Below are positions 1 to 6,068 of a DNA stretch of 6,167 bases, in pieces. The notes beneath the pieces were generated by a model. That model did not search any database and was not told the DNA's origin. It saw nothing but the letters and a program-made list of their open reading frames with translations. The DNA is from Gammaproteobacteria bacterium (lineage in GTDB: Bacteria; Pseudomonadota; Gammaproteobacteria; Pseudomonadales; Azotimanducaceae): the NCBI GenBank assembly GCA_027295975.1, contig JAPUJX010000474.1, positions 1-6,167 of the forward strand, given 5' to 3'. Both the position numbers and the translations under genes were made by a program. Position 1 is the stretch's first letter. The number at the start of each line of letters is the position of its first letter.

Positions 1-36
1 GTCTCTGTCCACCGTGCCGCTGCTTCAGGGAGTCAA

Positions 37-96
37 TCGGGACGGCGGGATTTGACCCTGAAGCGCAAGCGAGGGACTAAACGCCTGGCGGACCGC
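37..96 (-). repeat. tRNA-Pro 3'-end-derived repeat, copy 1
   Basis: Positions 37-58 match the plus-strand image of the last ~22 nt of the tRNA-Pro gene at 6069-6091 (acceptor 3' strand plus T-arm), but lack one A in the GAACCC segment. The core continues into a tail with the pattern gcgag-ggact-a...ggcgga-ccgc, related to the tails of copies 2 and 3. Strand is given as that of the tRNA-like reading. The remaining tRNA arms are absent, so this is not a tRNA gene. Confidence 0.7.
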
Positions 97-116
97 AAAC
101 TCACCGCCAGGTGAGT
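84..116. other. Two mutually exclusive hairpins between repeat copies 1 and 2
   Basis: CCTGGCGG at 84-91 can pair with CCGCCAGG at 104-111, an 8-bp stem with a 12-nt loop. ACTCACC at 99-105 can instead pair with GGTGAGT at 110-116, a 7-bp stem with a GCCA loop. The stems share bases, so only one can form at a time. The place of this structure, between a repeat tail and the next tRNA-like core, corresponds to that of the terminator hairpin at 6029-6068. There is no T-run on either side, so terminator function is not supported. It may be a degenerate counterpart of that hairpin. Confidence 0.5.
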
Positions 117-119
117 GAA

Positions 120-203
120 TCGGGACGGCGGGATTTGACCCGATGCCGCGAGTCCGTGGGCGAAGCGGCGAGGACTGAGAACGGACGGACCGGCGGGATC
201 GCT
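120..203 (-). repeat. tRNA-Pro 3'-end-derived repeat, copy 2
   Basis: Positions 120-142 reproduce the plus-strand image of the tRNA-Pro 3' end (tcgggacggcgggatttga then cccg), with the same one-A deletion as copies 1 and 3. The tail to 203 aligns with copy 3: a gcgag motif, then cgaggactga, then a cggcgggatcgct end corresponding to gggcggatcgct there. Internal pairing is possible (CGGCGGG with CCCG...GCCG; AGTCC at 151-155 with GGACT at 172-176). No D-arm or anticodon arm can be recognised. Confidence 0.72.
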
Positions 204-324
204 CCTAAGCGGCGAATCGAGGACGCACTCGAGATGAGCCGCGTGGACTGAAAACGGGGAAGGAGGACCAGGGAATTCAGATCGAAGTGTAGCGAGAGGA
301 GTGACGGGACGTAAAGAACTGGCG

Positions 325-350
325 ACTCAAATTATCATGATATATTGAGT
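325..350. promoter_or_regulatory. AT-rich 26-bp interrupted dyad, possible protein-binding site
   Basis: ACTCAA (325-330) and TTGAGT (345-350) are inverted repeats around the same centre as the perfect 10-bp palindrome TATCATGATA (333-342). Only the two bases between them on each side fail to pair. The element is AT-rich inside GC-rich DNA. It lies about 137 nt beyond the kinase stop codon, and no recognisable gene starts beside it. It could be an operator, a nucleoid-protein site or a weak transcript 3'-end structure; no T-run supports an intrinsic terminator. Confidence 0.4.
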
Positions 351-486
351 TACATATTCAAAAGAGCTCTCGTCCCACCGGCACCGGGTTCGGAGACATT
401 CTTCCTGTGGGCAGATAATGGACTCACCTGCAAAACACCAAGTGAAGCTCCTGGATTCTTCAGATTTCTGTCAAATGATTTCGCGA

Positions 487-2901
487 CTAATTCGCCAGAG
501 CAGGTAGGCCAATCCGCAAAGCAAGTTCTTCGAAACGTGCATCGTGTCTCAAGTTCCGGAAATGGGGATCAACGCGGAAGCGGGTAAGGTAAGCACTCCC
601 ACCCAGGTACGCCTCCTCAAGATGAACGAAAGAGGAATCGACTTCACCAACCATCGCCAACAATTCTGCCGCGGCGAAATCGTCATTAAAGTGCCAGTTC
701 GTTTTGCCTATTCGAGCGTATACCCCACCCTCGATCTCCTGCCGGTATTGATCGATCCAGGCGAAAACGCGCTCGCGATCCCCGGAGGCCGCGTCCACAA
801 ACGCGCTTCCGAAACACGCAGGAAAGGCCGGCGCGTCCGCGGTACATGTACGCGCCGCCACCTCCCGGGCCTCAGGAATCTGACCGTTCTCGATCAGGAC
901 CCAAATCAACAGACCGTTGGCGGGGTCGCCGTTGGCAATCTGATTGATCCATCGGTAGTCCTCGATCGCCTCCTCATATGTTCCGGCGAGATAGTAGATG
1001 AAACCGTGGGTTAGAGTGCCAAGCTGGTCCAGAGGCTGAACTTCAGAAGACCGGTCAACCAGCGCCATCGCAGAGTCAGGGTGTCCCGTCCATGCAGCCA
1101 GGAACGCTAAGAGCACCAGTGCGACAGGGTTATAGGGGGCAAGCGAATGTGCTGCTTCGAACGAAGCCCTGGCGGCCTCGAGGTCGAAATCCATCCATGC
1201 CTGAGTTTGACCGAGAGCCAGGTGGCTATCCGGGATCCGGCTGTTGAGTCTCGTTGCGACCAGCGCAGTTCGCACCGCAGCCCGTCGCTCAACACCCGGT
1301 TCGTGTAGCGTACCAAGATTTCGATATCGAATGGTGTGGGCCACGGACAATGCAGCCCACGCCGGTGCAAAGGTGGAATCAGCTTCAATGGCCTTATTCA
1401 GTAACTCCATCTTCACTGTGTTGAGGGAGTCGTTGAACATGGGGTTGTAGTTGAGCGAGAGCCGATAGAGGCTGTCGGCGATGAGCGAAGCAGAGCGATA
1501 GGATCGAATTGCAGCGAGTTCCTCAGGCTGTGGGCTTATGGACATCACCTCCAACAGGCGCAGCGTGATCTGCTCTTCGCCAGGCTGAGAAGCATCGAAG
1601 CTACCTTGCCAGATTTCGGTACCGCTCCGATCCCACAGCGTTAGTTGAAGATTTCCGTCTTCAATACTGCAACCGGATATGAGATCCGCATCGAGGCTGT
1701 CGGCGATAACGGTGGGGTCATCTCCCGCAGCGGTCATCCTTCCGATCGCACCCGTTGTAAGGGGAACGGCCAGTGCGACACGCTGGAGACGGCCCACGAT
1801 AGCGTTGATTGCCCCTTCGGCCAGAGGTTGCATATCCCGATCGGCGTTACAGGCGAGGAATGCAATGCGGACCGGTGTTCCGGCCGTTCGGTCAGCGGGA
1901 CCAATCTTCCGAACTCCAAGTACGATTGCCAAAACAACGGCAACTGCGATGGGAACCGTGGCAACTCCCAAAAAACGTTTCCGTCCGTGGGCGACGGATG
2001 CCACATCCGCGAAGCGGGCGACGGCTCCGTCTCCCGTAACGGCGGCGATCTGGTCAGCGGTGGCGCGCGCGGGCACCGACGTGACCTCCTCGGCGAAGTC
2101 TTTCAATGTCGGATATCGATCGGCGGGGTGTCGAGAAAGTGCGCGGAGAACGACCTCCTCCAGTTTAGGGGAAACGGTTTCGCGTACGGAACGGAGCGGC
2201 CTCGCGGTTTCAGTCGACTTGCGAGCAAGAAGCGCTTGAGCACTGATGCCGGCAAAAGGCGGGTCGCCGAGCAGCATCTCATACAACACGGATGCAAGAG
2301 AGTATTGGTCGGAACGGTGATCAACATTCTCGCCGTGTGCCTGCTCGGGACTCATGTAGGCTACCGTCCCAATAGCAATGCCGGTTGCAGTGAGCTTCTC
2401 ACTTCCTGACTCACCGATCGCCTTTGCGATACCGAAATCGGCGACCAGCGCTGAACCTCCCGCCAACATTATGTTGTCGGGTTTGATATCCCTGTGGACG
2501 ATACCAAAAGCGTGGGCGTGGGAGAGTGCCCGAGCGACGTCGACCGCTATCGATATTGCATCCTCCAACGGTAGACTCCCTTCACGAGCAATGCGGTTCT
2601 TTAGAGACTCTCCCGTGATAATGGGCATGACGTAATAGAGAGCTCCTTCGAACTCACCGGAGTCTATTAACCCGACGATGTTGGAGTGCGTCAGGGACGA
2701 GAGCAGGCGAATTTCCTTTAGGAACCGATCCGAGCCCAGCGCAGCAGATACTTCTTTGCGCATGACCTTGACCGCGACCTCCCGAGCGAGCTTGCGATCG
2801 AGCGCTCGGTATACGACGGCCATGCCGCCACTGCCGAGTTCGCCGCGGATTTCATAACGGTCGGAGAGGACTTTACCTACCCAGGTGTTTTCGTTGGTCA
2901 C
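487..2901 (-). CDS. Transmembrane Hanks-type serine/threonine kinase with periplasmic TPR tail
   Basis: This encodes an 804-residue PknB-like kinase that should phosphorylate Ser/Thr on cytoplasmic targets. All core kinase elements are visible: glycine loop GSGGMAVV (23-30), ATP-binding Lys45 in VAVK, helix-C Glu63, HRDIKPDN catalytic loop (136-143, Asp138), DFG (155-157) and GTVAYMSPEQ (178-187). Thr171, Thr173 and Thr179 are candidate activation-loop phosphosites. A hydrophobic helix (about 311-330) follows basic residues RKR, giving a cytoplasmic kinase and a periplasmic tail. Residues about 343-450 resemble the TolB/FlgO-like segment often found in such proteins. Residues about 468-770 contain TPR-type helical repeats, and the end (DPHFRNLRHDARFEEL) is typical of this TPR-kinase class. 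The start is GTG, the first start codon in this open frame. GAGG lies only 2 nt upstream of it, so initiation looks weak. It lies 94 nt after the receptor gene on the same strand and is probably cotranscribed. The signal sensed and the substrates are unknown. Confidence 0.95.
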   Translation of the reverse strand: MTNENTWVGKVLSDRYEIRGELGSGGMAVVYRALDRKLAREVAVKVMRKEVSAALGSDRFLKEIRLLSSLTHSNIVGLIDSGEFEGALYYVMPIITGESLKNRIAREGSLPLEDAISIAVDVARALSHAHAFGIVHRDIKPDNIMLAGGSALVADFGIAKAIGESGSEKLTATGIAIGTVAYMSPEQAHGENVDHRSDQYSLASVLYEMLLGDPPFAGISAQALLARKSTETARPLRSVRETVSPKLEEVVLRALSRHPADRYPTLKDFAEEVTSVPARATADQIAAVTGDGAVARFADVASVAHGRKRFLGVATVPIAVAVVLAIVLGVRKIGPADRTAGTPVRIAFLACNADRDMQPLAEGAINAIVGRLQRVALAVPLTTGAIGRMTAAGDDPTVIADSLDADLISGCSIEDGNLQLTLWDRSGTEIWQGSFDASQPGEEQITLRLLEVMSISPQPEELAAIRSYRSASLIADSLYRLSLNYNPMFNDSLNTVKMELLNKAIEADSTFAPAWAALSVAHTIRYRNLGTLHEPGVERRAAVRTALVATRLNSRIPDSHLALGQTQAWMDFDLEAARASFEAAHSLAPYNPVALVLLAFLAAWTGHPDSAMALVDRSSEVQPLDQLGTLTHGFIYYLAGTYEEAIEDYRWINQIANGDPANGLLIWVLIENGQIPEAREVAARTCTADAPAFPACFGSAFVDAASGDRERVFAWIDQYRQEIEGGVYARIGKTNWHFNDDFAAAELLAMVGEVDSSFVHLEEAYLGGSAYLTRFRVDPHFRNLRHDARFEELALRIGLPALAN

Positions 2902-2995
2902 AGCCTCGAAAATACACGCGAGAGAAAGTGAGTAAACCTTCGAGGTCGGCGGATTTCCAACCGGTAAACCGGAGCGACCACGCTGAAGTGATCTT
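2902..2995 (-). other. Intergenic gap between receptor and kinase genes
   Basis: This 94-nt spacer separates two co-directional genes. I see no intrinsic terminator, which favours read-through from the receptor gene. A near-palindrome CCGGTAAACCGG lies at 2961-2972. TTGGAA followed 17 nt later by GTTTAC could be a poor promoter, but its match is too weak to call. The kinase reading frame is open through the spacer but has no ATG, GTG or TTG in it. Confidence 0.5.
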
Positions 2996-5731
2996 TCAGA
3001 AGAGAAGCTCGACGCCCAGGCGAACGGTTCGGGGGTCCTGATGGGACCGCGGACGGCCCCAGTTGGGATTGTCCCGGCCTCCGAACCGCTCGAACATATT
3101 GTCGACCCCGAGGGTTCCCCTGGTATTTCCAGCGTTGAGGATATCCAACGTGAACCGGGGCCGGGCGCCGGACCCCTGCAGTGTGTAGGAGACCCTGAGA
3201 TCGAAGTCCCAGATGGTGGGCGTTCTTCCCTCGGACCCTCGGGGAGTTATGAAGCCGGGAGCCAACCCGATTTCTTGTACCAGCGAAAGTCTCGAGATCG
3301 GCACCCCCGAACTCACCGTGAAGAAACCGCCCCCCCGGAACCCACGCGCGAATTGATAGGAACCCCATAGTTTGAATGCGTGCGAATGGTCGTTAGGAAG
3401 TGGACCGTTGTTGTTAACCATCTGGGACCTGAACTGATAACTCCTGTTGTTGCTGGGGAAGAAAAAGTTTCCCTGATCCTGGTCGTGGGCACCAGGATAG
3501 TTGCCCGAATTTCGTGACAGAACGTAATTGGCCGACAACGAATAACGCCGGTCACCCACGATAGCCAAAGAAAACTCCACAGCCCTGTAGACACGTTCAA
3601 CAGGGTCGAGATAGGTTAGGATCCCACGTCCGGGGTTCCCCGTCCCTGATTCACCGCCCGGGCCACAGGCATTGGGCGAGGCCGGATCCTGATCGCAGCG
3701 GCCCGGCTGAACGGCGTCGCGCAACGTGCGGTACACGCCACGGACTCCGATATGGTAGCGATCGTCGAACAGACTCTCATAACCCAAGGAAAACTCGTCG
3801 AAGTGGGATCCACGCAATCCGTCACGCTCGACCTCGATCGAGCAGCAGGAGACGAACTCACCGACAGGCTGGCCTCCCGTACGCGGGTCACCGTCGTAAA
3901 ATCGGAACCCGTTTTGGTCGACGCCGTTCGCGCGCGTGGAGACCAACCTCAAAGCGGTCTGCTGGTAAAAGCGTCCAAAAGAACCGGAGAGTTTATGGTC
4001 ACCCCGTCCCGTGAGGTCGTACGTGAAACCGGTTCGCGGTTGCCACTGGTCGGTTATCCGCTGGGCTACCTGCCCGTCGGTCCCGACCCAGTACTGTGCG
4101 TCCCATCGCACGCCCAGGTTTACGGTCAACCTGTCGGTCGCCTTCCAGGAATCCTGAATGAACGCGGCCGGGAACCTGCCCGAGACATCGGTCTCGACCG
4201 GTTCGAGGAAGATTGCAAAATGGCGACACGTAAAGAAAAAGGGGTTATTCTGACACGCCGCCGGGTCGTCTGGCACGATGAGGTTGATGATTATGACTCC
4301 CGGAGAAGTGTTGCCGTTCCGCTCGTCGGTGGCGGTTGCCTCCCATTCGAGGCCCGCCTTCAGCGTGTGGTCGGCAAGAAACCTCGTAGCGGACAGTTTG
4401 GCGCTGAAGCGTGAGTTGTCGGCGTCGATCCACTCCCCAAATCCACCGGAAAACACTTGGATCGCCTGAGTCAGATTGATGGGAACCACTTCGGTCGCAC
4501 GCGCCGAGTCGTCCCCAGCGCGGGGGCCGTCGTACAGGTTGCGGTACTGGTATCCCAGGGAGGCATTGACTAACCACTGGCCCGCGATATCGCGGGTAAC
4601 CACTAACGAGGTACTCACGCCGCCGTCTTCGAAGCGGTTCAGCAGGGCTCCGGGATTGACGAGCGAGTCAGGGTTGGTAAAAGGTCCCGGATGAACCCGG
4701 TCGGCGCGGGAGATGTCGCCCAGCACCGAAAGGACGGCACGAGTGTTCTGCTGCGGGCTCCAGGTCAACTTCCCGGCGAAGAGGTGGTCTGTTCCTTTTT
4801 CTTCGAAAAAGCCGAATCTGTCGATCTCGATATCTGCGTTCCGAAACGTCGGGTCGTACGCGGCAAAAAACCAGAGCCGTTCCCGCACCACGGGACCGCC
4901 GAGTGCAAATCCGAAATCGTAAACGTTGGCGCCTCGCGACTGACGGCCGCCGATTCCGAGCCGCTCCTCAGCCGTTAGCGAGTGGTTGTTGAAGTACCCG
5001 AAAACGCTTCCGTGGAACTCGTTTCCGCCGGACCGTGTCACAACGTTGACGATGCCACCGAGCGACCGACCGAACTCAGCTTCGTAACCTCCGGAGAGGA
5101 GTTGGATCTCCTGCACGAAATTGTACGGCAGCTCCGTCGAGGTGGCAGCGAGGTATGGGTCTGTCGTATTGATGCCGTCAACGAAGTACATGTTTTCGAT
5201 GCCCGTGGAACCGTTAACGTTGATGCCGTCGCCGTGCGTGCTTTCATAGGTGTGGGGCATCACTCGAAGCAGATCCCTGAAGCTTCGGTCGGACGGAATC
5301 AGTTCGAATTCCTGCTGCCCTAATCTGGCGCCGTTGGCAGTCGTCGTAAAATCAATCACAACCGGACCGCCGGCAACCACGATCGCTTCCAGCTGGACCG
5401 CAGGCACAGGCACGAGCGACAAAGATCCGGTGGATGTCACCGCCCCCAATCGGACGCGCAACGAAGACAATTGCAGCGGGCGCATCCCAATCGCGCTAAC
5501 CGAAATCGAGTATACACCTACCGGAAGCCCCAAAAAGCGGAACACTCCGTCGGGACTCGTCGAGAACGTGCGGGATCTCTGGAGACTCGGTCCGGAAACT
5601 GTCACCAGCGCCGACTGCAAAGGGGTACCTTGCATTGTCGCCACGACCCCTTCCACACTTCCGTGAGTTTCTTGCGCGGATAGCGGCGCGCAGATCAAAC
5701 TCGAGAGAACCACCAATCTAGTGACACACAC
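2996..5731 (-). CDS. TonB-dependent outer-membrane receptor with N-terminal carboxypeptidase-regulatory-like domain
   Basis: This is an Oar/SusC-like TonB-dependent receptor, expected to take up or bind an unidentified ligand at the outer membrane using TonB-ExbBD energy. I prefer the GTG at 5731 (911 residues). AGGAGG lies 4 nt upstream of it, and it yields a compact signal peptide (MCVTRLVVLSSLICAPLSA, then Q). The longer alternative is the ATG at 5770 (924 residues), which has no clear ribosome-binding site. In the 924-residue numbering: CarboxypepD_reg-like beta-sandwich about 37-118; a TonB-box-like LEAIVVAG at 127-134; plug about 140-247 containing YFVDGIN and the GG(I)VNVVTRSG motif; beta-barrel about 250-924 ending in Phe (RLGVELLF), the usual signal for BAM insertion. 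Paired cysteines (506/515, 642/643, 692/702) lie in probable surface loops. No SusD-like partner is in the window. The C-terminal TPRGSEGRTP motif is familiar from Gemmatimonadota and Acidobacteriota homologues. Substrate cannot be read from sequence. Confidence 0.93.
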   Translation of the reverse strand: MCVTRLVVLSSLICAPLSAQETHGSVEGVVATMQGTPLQSALVTVSGPSLQRSRTFSTSPDGVFRFLGLPVGVYSISVSAIGMRPLQLSSLRVRLGAVTSTGSLSLVPVPAVQLEAIVVAGGPVVIDFTTTANGARLGQQEFELIPSDRSFRDLLRVMPHTYESTHGDGINVNGSTGIENMYFVDGINTTDPYLAATSTELPYNFVQEIQLLSGGYEAEFGRSLGGIVNVVTRSGGNEFHGSVFGYFNNHSLTAEERLGIGGRQSRGANVYDFGFALGGPVVRERLWFFAAYDPTFRNADIEIDRFGFFEEKGTDHLFAGKLTWSPQQNTRAVLSVLGDISRADRVHPGPFTNPDSLVNPGALLNRFEDGGVSTSLVVTRDIAGQWLVNASLGYQYRNLYDGPRAGDDSARATEVVPINLTQAIQVFSGGFGEWIDADNSRFSAKLSATRFLADHTLKAGLEWEATATDERNGNTSPGVIIINLIVPDDPAACQNNPFFFTCRHFAIFLEPVETDVSGRFPAAFIQDSWKATDRLTVNLGVRWDAQYWVGTDGQVAQRITDQWQPRTGFTYDLTGRGDHKLSGSFGRFYQQTALRLVSTRANGVDQNGFRFYDGDPRTGGQPVGEFVSCCSIEVERDGLRGSHFDEFSLGYESLFDDRYHIGVRGVYRTLRDAVQPGRCDQDPASPNACGPGGESGTGNPGRGILTYLDPVERVYRAVEFSLAIVGDRRYSLSANYVLSRNSGNYPGAHDQDQGNFFFPSNNRSYQFRSQMVNNNGPLPNDHSHAFKLWGSYQFARGFRGGGFFTVSSGVPISRLSLVQEIGLAPGFITPRGSEGRTPTIWDFDLRVSYTLQGSGARPRFTLDILNAGNTRGTLGVDNMFERFGGRDNPNWGRPRSHQDPRTVRLGVELLF

Positions 5732-5743
5732 TGCCCCTCCTCT
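5732..5743 (-). promoter_or_regulatory. Ribosome-binding site supporting the GTG start of the receptor gene
   Basis: On the minus strand the bases before the GTG at 5731-5729 read AGAGGAGGGGCA. The consensus AGGAGG occupies 5741-5736, with a 4-nt spacer. The upstream ATG at 5770 is preceded only by GATAAAGAAAA. This site, together with the better-shaped signal peptide, is why the shorter start is preferred. Confidence 0.55.
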
Positions 5744-5829
5744 CCCGAAAGCTCCAGAAGTTTCTAACATTTTTCTTTATCAACGGGTTCGTCAAGCGGC
5801 GAAATTGGAGTTGAGCACGGCTTCACCAA

Positions 5830-5884
5830 GCTACACAGATTCGGAGCTATGTAGCAATGCCATTTTGGCACACTATTGGCACAC
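5830..5884. promoter_or_regulatory. Cluster of operator-like inverted and direct repeats upstream of the receptor gene
   Basis: Three repeat patterns sit about 100-150 bp upstream of the receptor start. GCTACA (5830-5835) and TGTAGC (5850-5855) form an inverted pair with a 14-nt spacer. TGCCA-TTT-TGGCA (5858-5870) is a short dyad. TTGGCACAC occurs twice (5865-5873 and 5876-5884) with an 11-bp period, about one helical turn, as expected for side-by-side protein binding. Candidate regulator binding sites, or folds in a long 5' leader if transcription begins near 5905. No specific regulator family is recognised. Confidence 0.4.
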
Positions 5885-5911
5885 GACGCCGAGAACGTGC
5901 ACTCCGGACAT

Positions 5912-5940
5912 GGATCATCCGCCCCCTATCTTGTTGTCAA
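5912..5940 (-). promoter_or_regulatory. Possible sigma-70-type promoter for the receptor-kinase pair
   Basis: On the minus strand a perfect TTGACA lies at 5940-5935, preceded by AT-rich AATTTGAAAAT that could act as an UP-like element. The -10 region is poor: GATGAT at 15-nt spacing or TGATCC at 17-nt spacing. Transcription from here would give a leader of about 175 nt containing the operator-like repeats. A second, weaker -35-like TTGACG lies at 5795-5790. The call rests mostly on the -35 match. Confidence 0.3.
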
Positions 5941-5957
5941 TTTTCAAATTCCGCTAG

Positions 5958-6030
5958 TCGCGACGGTGGGATTTGATCCGGAGTCGCGAGCCAGCGGCGA
6001 GCGACGAGGACTGAAGCCGGGCGGATCGCT
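5958..6030 (-). repeat. tRNA-Pro 3'-end-derived repeat, copy 3
   Basis: Positions 5958-5980 match the plus-strand image of the tRNA-Pro 3' end with three substitutions plus the same single-base deletion seen in copies 1 and 2. The tail (cgaggactga...gggcggatcgct) matches copy 2. This copy can fold well: TCGCGAC (5958-5964) pairs with GTCGCGA (5983-5989), and GGAT with ATCC around a TTG loop. It lies directly beyond the tRNA terminator hairpin. Its D and anticodon arms are unrecognisable, so it is not a functional tRNA. Confidence 0.7.
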
Positions 6031-6068
6031 ATGCAAAAGGGTGAGCAAAATGCTCACCCTTTGCATAG
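6029..6068 (-). terminator. Long hairpin immediately 3' of tRNA-Pro, probable intrinsic terminator
   Basis: An inverted repeat of 19 and 18 bases (6029-6047 and 6051-6068, one bulged A) surrounds an AAA loop. On the minus strand, reading away from the tRNA, the strong inner stem is GGGTGAGCA-TTT-TGCTCACCC followed by TTTTGCAT. That is a short U-tract, with A-rich sequence on the opposite side, so the element could also work in the other direction. It starts at the base after the tRNA discriminator and should both end the tRNA transcript and insulate the receptor gene. The U-tract is short, so efficiency is uncertain. Confidence 0.7.

Larger units (their letters stand above)
1..486. other. Gene-free, repeat-rich and hairpin-rich intergenic region
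   Basis: I find no credible coding region here. The only open frame that enters it begins at a TTG at 345 and runs antisense into the 3' end of the kinase gene, so I treat it as spurious. The stretch holds two repeats matching the tRNA-Pro 3' end, competing hairpins between them, and weaker tail-like stretches (ggactgaaaacgg near 246-258 and gcgagaggagtgacggg near 293-309) that resemble the repeat tails. Small stems include TCGAG/CTCGA at 217-221 and 228-232. An AT-rich dyad lies at 325-350. Positions 351-486, just after the kinase stop codon, show no clear intrinsic terminator. Confidence 0.75.

Noticed and set aside
120..203. Functional second tRNA gene or tRNA pseudogene at repeat copy 2
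   Set aside because: Only the T-arm and 3' acceptor strand match; there is no D-arm, anticodon arm or 5' acceptor strand, and the T-loop has lost a base.
1..344. CRISPR array
   Set aside because: The repeats are only two local copies, spaced unevenly, derived from a tRNA end and followed by similar rather than unique sequence; no cas genes nearby.
363..400. Possible kinase terminator: CCGG-rich pairing followed by CTCTTTT on the minus strand
   Set aside because: The pairing is only 3-4 bp blocks with awkward loops (CCGG-CA-CCGG), and the T-run is not next to a stable stem.
345..587. Open frame on the plus strand starting at TTG, 80 codons
   Set aside because: It lacks a ribosome-binding site and most of its second half is antisense to the kinase C-terminus; no recognisable domain.
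1645..2409. 254-codon plus-strand frame inside the kinase gene
   Set aside because: It is antisense to a well-supported kinase with intact motifs, and its product is low-complexity with no domain; a shadow of high-GC coding DNA.
3752..4414. 220-codon plus-strand frame inside the receptor gene
   Set aside because: It is antisense to the beta-barrel coding sequence and has no recognisable family features.
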